From NCBI GenBank assembly GCA_019677205.1, contig JAAMXY010000615.1:1-23690 (forward strand): a stretch of DNA of 23,690 bases. Direction: 5' to 3'. Both the position numbers and the translations under genes were made by a program. Under the pieces are notes generated by a model. The model worked only from the letters and a program-made list of their open reading frames with translations, ran no database searches and was not told the origin of the DNA. Position 1 is the first letter of the stretch, and each line of letters begins with the position of its first letter. This document shows, piece after piece, positions 10,318 through 19,917 of this stretch. Origin of the DNA: Pinguiococcus pyrenoidosus. Its lineage: Eukaryota > Sar > Pinguiophyceae > Pinguiochrysidales > Pinguiochrysidaceae.

Positions 10318-13300
10318 TCAGTTCGGCGGCCTCCGCATGTTGCAGCTCTTGCACAGGGGCCTTTTCCAGTAGTCCTTCAAAAGCCTATCATAGGCTTTCG
10401 AGTTCCACAAGTCCAAGAAGCTCGAATCGGACACGTTCCCAAAGTCGCCCAAGGCCTTCCTCTCTTCGTCGGGGGCGCAACACGGGTCAAAGCGTCCGCT
10501 GTGGTTGATCCAGGCTTCTTGCCCGAGAAAGGGACACGTCGCTTGTGGGTGGATGGCACTCGACGGTGCGCCCTCCAGGGCCGCCGTCGGATCCAGGTCA
10601 AAGAAGTTGTCCAGTCGGAGCTTCCGGCCGTTGGGGAGTGGATTCTCGTCGGCAATCTTGCGGCACTCCTGAGCGACGGAATTCCATCTGCGGATGCTAT
10701 CTGCATTCCGTCGGAGGTTCTGGTCGGCGATCTCGTCAAAGTGAGCCCACAGGTGGTGTCCCTTCACCCGATCACATCCTGCTTCGATGGCGAATCGCAC
10801 CAGGTCTGGAATCTCGGCCAGGTTCACCTCCATAAAGGTCAGTTGGAGCGTCACCGAGCAGTAGTTTCCTCCCTCTTGCGCGACTTCGTTCCGGATCCGA
10901 ATGAGCTGGTGGAGGCTCTCCTTCTGCTTCTCCAAGTTGGATCCCTTCATGATCTTACTCTGCGTCTCTTCCGTGATGCCGTTCCAACTGATCTTGACGT
11001 CACTGGTGACTGGAACGATCTGTCTTGCCCAGCGTTCTCCGGAGGTACCCCGCAGGAAGCTGCCGTTGGTGGTGAGGTTGAGCTTGATCCCTTCTGTCTC
11101 GCACAGCTTCATCATCTTGTTGAAGTCTTTGTACATCAGCGGCTCGCCCATGGTCGTGGGGATGATCTCTTGCAGGCCATGAGGAACCAGCTCCTTGACC
11201 ACCTTCTCAATCTGCGCGAAGTCCATGCGGCGACTTTTCTGGCCGCACCGCTTTCGCTCCACTTGGTGCGGACTGTATGGCGAGTGCTGCTCGCACATGA
11301 TGCACTTGAAGTTGCAGTCGTCGGGGTTGGTGTCGAACGTGACTCTCCAAGGAGCAGCCATCTTCTTGAGCGGCTCGGGCGCTTCCTCTTCAGCCACGAC
11401 CTCGTGACTTTCGTTGCTCAACTCCCTGTAGAGATCGAGGATCTTCTGCGTGTGCTCGCGAATGCAGGGAATCTGTCCGTCCTCGGATCGGAGATCCCCT
11501 CTCTGGCTCAGAAGCGCCGTCTCCTTTGGATGCTCCATGGCCCGCCGCATCGTGTCTGCAAGGCTCTGTGCGTCGCGATGCTTGAAGGTCAGGCCATTGA
11601 CCGAGTCGCGAACGAGCTCCCCCATCCCGCCAAAGTCCGCGGTGATGGATGGGACGCCGCACTGCAGCGCTTCCTGAATCACCAGCGGACTATTCTCCTC
11701 CCAGATCGACGGCACCACGATGCAGTCCACGTGGTCAAAGACCGTCGTAACGACGTCCACATTGTCGTACTCGCTGCGCCACTCGAACAGCTTCTTCGCG
11801 TGGGGACTTGGATGCTCGTCGATCTTGCGCCGAAGCGCACGAGTCGAGTTATCGTTCTGGCGTCCGAATATCGCGACCCGAAATGGCGGGACGTCTGCTG
11901 CATCCCCCCTCCCGCTTCGAGGTGGTTCTGAAGTGTCCCACGCGAGCTGAAGCGCGGCGTCGACAAGCAGATTGATGCCTTTGGCTGGCTGATGGCGTCC
12001 AATGTATGCAAACATGTAAGGATCGTCGCTTGTGACCTTCGGCAGGCTTCGGCGGCGCCCCGAAAAGCGCTCGCGGTCAAAGCCGTAAGGCTCGTACAAG
12101 ATCTTCTCCTCGGGGATCTGAAACTCGTCGACGTACTTCTGATACAGATGCTTGGACGGAGCGATGAAGACATCGACATGCGAGCACATCTGATGGACCT
12201 CCTGCATTCTCCTACTGATCCAAGACGTCCAGTAGGCCTCCTCGTCGAAGGGGTCCGCTCCAGCGGTGGAGTTCAGCGTTCCATATCTCCCTGCAAAGCA
12301 CCTTTGTGCGCACTTCCGATCATCCTGGCCGTCGCACAGGCTCCACGGCTCGCCACTTGGGGAGGGCGTGATCCCGGTGACGATGAATTGGCCACGCGGG
12401 CACATCAGCCAGTAGTCGTGGATAGTGTACACGACCTTCGCGCCGCGTCGTTTCGCAGCCGCTGCCAACCCCAGGGACAGATGGTTGAGGTGATGAAAGT
12501 GAACGATGTCCGGCTTCACTCGGTCGACGACACCGCCAAAGGCGTCGTCAATGGCGTCTGCCAAGAAGCGGTAGTAGGGAGCTTCTCGGGCGTAGTTCAT
12601 AAGCGACACCTTCAAATCGCTATTCAGCGCATCGCGAGTCTCCCGCACGCAGAAGTCGGAGCGGTAAGGATCATGCTCTCTAGCGAAGACGTGGACGTCG
12701 GCACACTGCTGAGAGCGAAGCAGCTCCAAGGAAAGGGTCTGCGCGTACACCTCGCTGCCTCCGTTGAAGTCCGGCGGAAATCCATGATTCACCATCAACA
12801 CACGAGGCGCCGCAACGCCATCCTCGTTGCAACGCGCTTCGCCGCCAGGGATTGCAAAAGATGCCGGTGTTGTCGAAAGGCAACGCTGGGACAGGCGGCC
12901 GTGATATCGCGCTGGGGTTGTTCCTGAAGTCCGCAGGGACGCGCTGAGTCCGGTCCTCGCAAAGTAGCGCTCCTTTACCGCACGGAACCAGCCAGAGGCA
13001 TCCGGACTCTTCATGGCGTGCTTGTTCACCACTGCAACCACTGCACCACCACAGCCACCTCCGGACACCTTCGCACCGACTACACCTGCTTGCTGGCGAA
13101 GCTCGTCCACAAGAACGTCGATCGCATCGGTACCAAGCCCGCACCCCGAGTAGCTCCTGTGGGCCTGGGCCATCACCTCACCAAGCTGATGCGCTCTCAC
13201 CTCGGCTTCCGAGCAACGCAGGAGAGACTCAAAGAGACCCACTCGGAAGTTCTCTTCCACCGGATGAGCCGTGGCGGCGCGCACCGGCAGGCGAGCCTCG

Positions 13301-16300
13301 TCAGGTTGCCGCAGAAGCATGGCAATTAGATCGCCGTCTTCCTCTTCATCGAGCACGCTTGACTGGAGGATCTTCGACGCGCAGATCGACGTTGGCAGTT
13401 TCTCCTGATGGACCTTGAAATCTGAAGGGTGCAGATCTGCCAAGTGACGGATCTCCGGAGTTCCTTGCACGCGCAGCTGGCTGTTGATCATGGATCGCCC
13501 GATCAAGGATGCCCTGCGAACCAGCTCGTACGGAGCGCCCGCCACCGAGCGCCTCTGGCCCGACTCGACGGCCACGACGGACATCCAGTCAGGCAGCCGG
13601 ATCGTCTGAGACACAGGCTGGTCGGGAGACATTTTGCAGTTGATGGCAATAGCCGAAAAGCTACCCATCTCATCCGTGCGGCGGTCCCCCGCGTGCCGAG
13701 GGAACCCGTGAAGGACTGCCAGCTGATCCATCGGGCCGGTGTTGGCCCCAACCACCTTCGACTCCACGCCTTGGCAAAGAAGGGCCAGGCCTTCGGCGGA
13801 AACGCTTCGCGCAGTCTCCGGTACCAAGGCGTTCATGGCCGCGATGGCAGTGGCCACCTCAATTGCTGCCGAGGACGCGAGACCGGTATTGCGGGGTAGA
13901 TCGCTCACGGCCAGCAAGGCGATTCGCTGATTCCTCAAGGCTCTCGTGTCAGGGCTCATCTCGAGGACTGCTCGAAGGGTGCCCAGCATGTACAGGGGCC
14001 ACAGCGCCGGACTTGCAACCCCTCCGCTTGCCTGTGGCTCCAAGAGCAGACTACGCAACTGACCATCAGGGACGGGCCGGCCATCCTCTGCAGCCATGAT
14101 GTCACCCATCTCCAGCTCCATGCTCTGGACGTCCAAAGCGTCAGAAGCGTCAAAATCGCGAAGCGACGGAACTTGAATCGTTGCCAGCATCAATCTGGAG
14201 TCGCTGCCCGCGGCCTCGACCGCCGAGACCAAGGCCACCGTTCGGTTCTGCGTCAACACTTGGAGGGCGCGGCTGCCTGAGTAGTCGGCGAAGCCGCCCA
14301 TCAAGTCCATTCGCCCTGGGGAACTCGCCACATGCACGCTATCTTCCGGCAAGCTGAGGATCTCGGAGACCGCGGGAGGGAGCGGCGATTTCATGGCCTG
14401 TAGCACATGTTTCACAGTGCGAAGCGTGTCGTCGCGGCTCCCCTCTCCAGGCCTGGAGGTCGACGTGGATCCCGCCGATTGCGGCGGAGAAGTGAGAAAC
14501 GAAGGGTTCTGGCTGAGATGGTTGATCGAGCTCAGCCAAGCGTCTGGGTTTCCCATGTCGAGCCGCTGCCCTTCCAGCAGGCACGCTTGTAGAAGACCCG
14601 ACTCCATGAGCTTCGATTTCATCACCTTTCGCAAACACAGCTCTTGCTGCTGACCGCGCTCCATCAGCGCCACTTCTGCTTCAAGCACCTTCATGAAGTC
14701 GCTTGGGAAGATGTCCAGGCCCTGCGGCGACCAGCCCAGGAGGCATTAGCGAGTTCGGAAGCGCATGCTCGCAGCGGTTTGGGTGAGAGACTTACAATGT
14801 GCGACAAGAACTTGCCCGGTGTCACTTCGAAGGCAGCTACGCCTTCCTCTGGTTTCTCCTTCATATCGGTGACCAAGCGTGGCTGGCCTCCGTGAGGGCG
14901 AGTCTCGCATCTTATCAGTCCAGTGCTTTGGACTTCTTCAGCTCCACAAAGGGTGGCCCCAGTCAGGGCAGGCAGAGGGACTTCATGCCGCACTTGCTGC
15001 TTTCCCGCAGTGCAAACCGCCTTCAGCGCCAAGCGGTATGCTTCGAGTAACTGTTGGACGCATCCCTTGCTGAACACGTGGTCTCCCAGAGCGACAAGAA
15101 ATGGATCATCACCGATGTAGTCTCGCGCTTCGTAGACTGCATGGCCAGATCCGGAGGCATGTCTCTGCCAGGCAACCTTGACTCGCCCGTCATGCAGACT
15201 CTGCGCAATGGCTTCTGGGGCCGCCTGCCGGAAGTACTTCTCGAGGATATCTTTCTGCGCGGGAGAGGCTACGAGGATGGCTTCATCGACGTTGTCAAGG
15301 ACTTGGCTCAGCAAGCTGGTGACTGCGAAGTCCATTCTGCTGCCTCCATCCGCATCGGGTACCGGGATGGGCATGAACATCTTCGGAACCAGTATGGACA
15401 GCGGCGCCATCCTCGTCGCTAGACCAGCAACGGGAATCACCGCCTTTCGAACCAATGCTTCCTCGCTTGATGGTCGCTTCCCATGTACGTCGCTTCGGAC
15501 TTCGGCTTGCCAGGGCGATGGCGACTTCTCGAGCGAGTAGATCACATGATCGTTGTGCTCGCCGCGATGCACAGGACGCCAGCCGCTGCTCTCGAAAAGT
15601 CGATTCCACTGCTCCGCGCTCCTCTCGTACGATCGCTGGAGCTTGAACATGTGCAAAGACAGTAGGCCGTGCAAGTTGTTCTCGCTGACCTCGCGGTCAA
15701 CCACATGCAGCACTGCACTCTCGCCGCTCTGTTGATGCACGTGCCGAAGCAACGCCACCGCTCTTTGATCGTCCCAATCGTGCAGGACGCGGGACATGAG
15801 ATAGGTGTCGGCCCTGGGAAGCTCGTCGCGGAAGAAGTCACCCGCTTGATACGCGATGTCCATCCCATTTTCAGTGGATACGGAAGATGCTGTGGCTTCA
15901 CGAACGACTTCTGGGCGCTCGAAGCAGATGAAGCGTGCCTGGGAAGGCCCGGACGCTGCTCCGTGGCGGCTTGCGGCAACTTCACGAAGCAGCGTCCCGT
16001 CACCACCGCCCAAATCGACAACGACCTGTGCATCGCTCTTGCTTTGGTGAAATGGCAGGCGCTCGGAGATTCCCTGCCAGTCGTTCTCGGCGTAGGATTT
16101 CAGCACTTGGTGGGACAGTTCCACTTCTCCTTCGTCAGAAGAAATGTCTTGGAAGTGATCCAACTTCGGGCCCCTGAAGAGCCGCGAAGCGTCACCGACG
16201 TCGCTGACCCACTTTTGCACGAAGCGATCCTGAAGCCAGAAGCGACACTTGGCTGCAACAGGCGTAGCCTGCTGCAGAAGCTTGCCTCTCGGGAGTACGA

Positions 16301-17261
16301 CGTCTTCCGCCCCGTGTCCTTTTCGCCAGAGGCCCAGCTCAACCCCCGCATTGCGTAGTATCGTGTTCAAGGGATCTTTCTGTGCTTCTCCCTGAGCTTC
16401 GGCTTCCAGCACAGCCTTTAGAGCAAAAGACTCCCAATATTTCTTTGACATCGCATCGAGCGCGACTTCCGCAGAGAGGTCCGCCTCGCCGAGATCGACA
16501 AGTACCCCGCCGGTCTCGTCAATCACAGCCCACGTCCCTGACAGAAGCTGCACTCTTGCCTGCCCATTGTAGTGCGGCTCCACCAAGGCGTACCTGCCGC
16601 ACCCGACTTGGCTGCCTGTCTGGTCGACGAAGAACCAGCCGTCTTTGTCGCGTACGGCCGCGATGCCCTTGTGAGGAGCTTGGGCGTCAATCCAGCCGGA
16701 CTGGTCTCCAGTACACCACCGAGATCCGTCGCTGTTGACGATCATGCATCCGCCACTCTCGAGATCCCAGGCCACCGCCTGTCCGCTGGAATTGGCGTCG
16801 CCCACGTATCGGTACGGGCCGCTGAGCACTTGGCCGAGGTGATCGATGCAGAAGTACTCATTCCCAACGCTTCGCACCGGCGCTTGCGCGCCGTTCGGCA
16901 CCGGCGAGAAGTTCCCGCACCACTCGTACCTCTCTCGGTAGACGGCTTTGCCACCCATGTCGATGTGGAACCATTTCGCCTCGTGGTCCTTCACCGCCGC
17001 CAGCTGCTTGGCGTAGAAGCCGAAGGTCCTGTCGTAGCGCTCTTGGTAGATGGGGAGGCCCTCGCGGTTGATGTGAAAAGCCTGTCCTTCCGCACAGCGC
17101 ACAGCTGCGACATCACCATGGAACGACAGAATCTCTTGGTACCTTTGACCTCTGTAAGTCACCAACTCCGTTGGCGTCGATGAGAGGCCTCTGATCCGCC
17201 AGAGCAGTCGTTGATCGTAAGCGAAAGCTCTGCGTCTCGCAAGAAGCTTCCCGACACTCAT
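10318..17261 (-). CDS. Giant multidomain glycoconjugate enzyme: WG repeats, O-methyltransferase, sugar nucleotidyltransferase, GHMP kinase, GT4, radical SAM (2289 aa)
   Basis: Exons are 17261-14796 and 14721-10318, joined over a 74-bp GT-AG intron in phase 0. Domains by residue: WG-like beta repeats ~32-255; a COMT/HIOMT-type O-methyltransferase ~340-580 with DLGGGDG (416-422) and catalytic-type HDW (494-496); a GalU-like nucleotidyltransferase ~602-900 with VAGLATR, VPK and GDHVF; a GHMP sugar kinase ~949-1431 with SPGRMDLMGG, GLASSAA, TGPMDQ and SGGGCGG, closest in pattern to plant L-arabinokinase; a GT4 glycosyltransferase ~1461-1921 with EX7E (EENSPLVIQE); a radical SAM domain ~1944-2289 with CNFKCIMC (1958-1965) and CX12GX4C plus CX2C at the C-terminus. 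All key motifs look intact, so it should be active. The expected role is sugar phosphorylation, NDP-sugar formation, transfer, O-methylation and a radical step; the acceptor is unknown. The N-terminus is Arg-rich and could be a targeting peptide. One intron in 6.9 kb contrasts with intron-rich neighbours and suggests bacterial origin. Confidence 0.92.
14722..14795 (-). other. Sole intron of the giant gene
   Basis: The sense strand begins GTAAGTCTC and ends GTCGCCGCAG. Exon 1 ends on an Ile codon and exon 2 begins on Gly, joining HI to GLDIFPSDF inside the nucleotidyltransferase domain, as expected for that fold. Without splicing, exon 1 would end after 34 unrelated residues and a stop, while the next frame would start at an internal Met. 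This makes one gene far more likely than two. Confidence 0.9.
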
Positions 17262-18035
17262 TGCCTTGGTGGCCGCAGAAGACGCGCGAGAAGGAGAATG
17301 GACCGAAAACCCAAGTCACTGCTGAGTGGCGGATATTTCCAGCGGTAGTCTCGGTTTCTGCGGAAGGTCTTCGTTCGGAATTCCACACGTCACGTCCAGT
17401 GCCTTAGGCCGAGGAAGGCGAAGCGCGACTTGCTCGACGATCGTGAAGCACCTCAGAAGTAGCGCAGCTCGCGCGTGCGTGGCTTTGCTGCCTCAAACGA
17501 CCAAAAGACCGGGTGTAAGAGAAAAGATACAGCTTCGGATCTGTCGTGCGCCAGGGACAACTGGAGCGGGAGCTGTGTGCCTCGCGCTTCTTTCGGCTTT
17601 GTGATGGCGTTCGGCAATCAGGCAGTCGGTTCTTACAGCGGTGCAGGAAGGGTTTGCCCACGCGAACTCTTTGAGAGACGCTGGCGCCCACTCAGCGCCA
17701 GCGTTGTCGCTGCTGTAGGACAGCGAGAAAGATCGCTAAAAAACAGTTCTTCAGAAGTTCACTTCCGGTCCATTCTGTTCAGTTTCGGGTGCAAATTCCG
17801 ACCAGACCCTCTCCCCCCACCGTTCAGCGGTATTACAGCGAAGGTTCTTCGACATCAGTGTGTGACCGAAGGAACATCCGATGCGCCCGCAGGTATTGAC
17901 GGCCCTTCCTGAAGCGAAGGGTACTTGCGCAAAACTCCATTCGGCAACTTGCGCGCATCCGGCGACAGAGAGACAGAGAGAGACAGAGAGAGAGAGAAAG
18001 AGAGAGAGCGCGACGGACGAAGCGTTTCTGGGCGA
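17262..18035. promoter_or_regulatory. Divergent intergenic region (giant gene / TsaD gene)
   Basis: This is 774 bp between the ATG of the giant gene (minus) and the TsaD start (plus). It should contain both promoters and 5' UTRs. A plus-strand frame of 145 codons (17475-17912) and a minus-strand frame cross it, but neither has a recognisable domain. The only clear structure is the GA microsatellite at its right end. Confidence 0.5.
17964..18009. repeat. GA microsatellite in the presumed TsaD 5' UTR
   Basis: GACAGAGAGA units run into (GA)n directly before the TsaD start codon at 18036. It is translatable in frame from an ATG at 17925, giving an Arg/Glu repeat, but this is more likely untranslated. 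Confidence 0.85.
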
Positions 18036-19866
18036 ATGATGCGCGATTCTGTCGCATGTCTCCTCCTGTTTCACTCCATGTTTTCGATGGCTACGGCTCT
18101 CTCGTGGCGCCACGCCGGCTGCTCTAGACGCCTGTGCTCTAGCGCCACACGCCTGCTGGCGTCCTCGTCCGCGTCCGAGCGCCGCAAGCACGTGGGCCTC
18201 GCCAAGTCCGTCTTGCCTGGCGCTGCAGAGTCGTGAGTCTTTGTCCACTGGATTTCCTGCTCTGAGAGAAGAAATTTGCTGATGAATTCGCAGCTTGAAA
18301 GGCCCCCCGACGTTGGTGGAGACGACGCCGATGCTGCTGGAGGAGTTGCAGAGCGATGCCGTGTTGTCTTGGGCGGCGTCCGAGGAGACTCTGAAGGGCT
18401 TCATGTCCCGCGCGACGCGTCTGAGAGAGAATGCCGAGGATGCGGTGGTACTTGGCATTGAAACCAGCTGCGATGACACAGCGGTGGCGGTGCTTCGGGG
18501 CGATGGCGCGATTTTGGGACAGGTAAGCGAGGCTTGTCCTTTCACGCAGCGTCGGTTCTCAATGTCAGGTGTGCGCTGTTGGAAGAGTCCCTCGTGGGGT
18601 GCGATCTTGAGTTGAGCTTGCTCCTTCTGCCATCCTCAAGAAACATCCGCTGCCTCAAAGCTCGACCATGTAGACAGCCCGCCTTTCTCTCTGACCCGAT
18701 TCTCTCTCTCTCTCTCCCCCCCTCCACAAAAAAAACAAAAAAAAACATCATGAAATAGGATGTGGCGAGTCAGCATGAGCTACACGAGGAATGGGGAGGC
18801 GTGGTGCCCAGCATCGCTCTCGAGGCGCACAAGCGGAACATCGAGAGGACGTATTTGAATGCGCTCGACGCGGCCGGGCTCACCATCGACGACGTGGACC
18901 TGGTCGCTGTCACCGTGGGTCCCGGCCTCGAGATTTGTCTCCGCGTCGGCACCAACTTTGCCAAGGGTCTCTGCCAGCAGGAGGGCATCCCTTTCATGGC
19001 GGTGCATCATCTGGAAGCGCACTGTCTCATGGCCCGCCACAGCCACCGGCAGGCGGACTTCCCCTTCCTGGCGCTTCTGGTGTCGGGCGGACACTGCCAG
19101 ATGCTTTTGGTGGAGGACATCGGCCGCTACTCGGTCATCGGCGGCACCATCGACGACGCCCTGGGCGAGGCGTACGACAAGGTCGCCCGCATGCTGGGCC
19201 TACCGGCCACCAACGGCGGAGGCCCCGCGCTGGAAAGGGCGGCCCTCAGCGGGGACAAGACCAAGTATCCCTTGCCGGTGCCGATGCAGCAGAGGCCGGA
19301 CTGCGACTTCAGCTACGCAGGCCTCAAGACGAGCGTAAGAACGGCCATCACCAAGTTGCGTCGGCAGCTGGGCGACGACTACGCAGGTAGGCCATGCTGG
19401 CAATCGTTTGTTTCGATAAGGGTTACATGCGAAGCTTGGCTTGGCCGTGACAAGCTCCATGTGCCATCTGAAAACCTTAGACTCGGAAGATCCGCGGCCG
19501 CTGCCGGAGCAAGTCGTGTCCGATCTGGCTGCCAGCTTCCAGGAGTCCGCCATCAAGCATCTCGAGCAGAGGCTTCGTCGAGCGTTGAAGCGCATCAAAG
19601 CGTCCGGCAAGGAGCCCATTTCGCAGATCGTGCTGGCCGGAGGCGTCGCTGCCAACAAGGAGCTGCGGCGGAGAATGGAGGCGCTCTGCGAGAAAGAAGG
19701 CCTTGAGCTGGTCGTCCCCAACCCCAAGCTTTGCACGGACAACGGCGTGATGATCGCATGGGCGGCGATCGAGCGTCTCCAACGTGGTCAGATCTGCAGC
19801 CACGATGGGCAGGAGGTGCAAGCAAGGGTACCGCTGGGTCCTGCGATTGACTTGCCGTCCAAGTGA
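18036..19866 (+). CDS. Organellar tRNA N6-threonylcarbamoyladenosine synthase (TsaD/Qri7/OSGEPL family, 479 aa, 4 exons)
   Basis: Exons are 18036-18232, 18294-18522, 18759-19386 and 19481-19866 (480 codons with stop, all GT-AG). The family transfers the threonylcarbamoyl group from TC-AMP to A37 of ANN-decoding tRNAs. Family motifs occur in order: GIETSCDDT (~120), the metal-binding HLEAH (His226 and His230), LALLVSGGH (~246-253), GTIDDALGEAYDKVARMLGL, the NGGGPALE loop, FSYAGLKT, IVLAGGVAANKELR and CTDNGVMIAWAA. The catalytic domain starts only at ~115. The first ~65 residues are hydrophobic then Arg/Ser-rich, consistent with an organelle targeting peptide, so mitochondrion or plastid is more likely than cytosolic Kae1. 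The start was chosen at the tandem ATGs 18036/18039, because an upstream in-frame ATG (17925) would translate the GA microsatellite. It converges on the SAM carrier with a 51-bp gap. Confidence 0.92.
18701..18745. repeat. CT run, C run and A tract in TsaD intron 2
   Basis: (TC)n is followed by a C run and then A-rich sequence just before the acceptor TAG at 18756-18758. The 236-bp intron is the longest in the window. The pyrimidine run probably acts as the splice tract. Confidence 0.8.
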
Positions 19867-19917
19867 CGGCATCCAGCTGCATCACACGATTCTAGTGGGC
19901 ATCCCCATGCCGCTGCC

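Noticed and set aside
9653-10372. Plus-strand 239-codon frame after the transporter gene
   Set aside because: It starts inside the last transporter exon in another frame, is low-complexity and has no recognisable domain.
10270-11931. A 553-codon plus-strand open frame
   Set aside because: It is antisense to the GT4 and radical SAM domains, which carry clear conserved motifs on the minus strand. The plus-strand translation shows no domain.
14691-14820. Two separate minus-strand genes with overlapping stop and start
   Set aside because: The junction has a good GT-AG intron in phase 0, splicing restores a nucleotidyltransferase domain, and the tail read without splicing is not domain-like.
17475-17912. 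Plus-strand 145-codon frame in the divergent promoter region
   Set aside because: There is no known domain, no splice support, and an opposite-strand frame of similar length covers part of it.
17925-18035. Upstream in-frame ATG for the TsaD gene
   Set aside because: It would translate a GA microsatellite into an Arg/Glu repeat and bury the hydrophobic targeting segment. It was kept only as a possibility.
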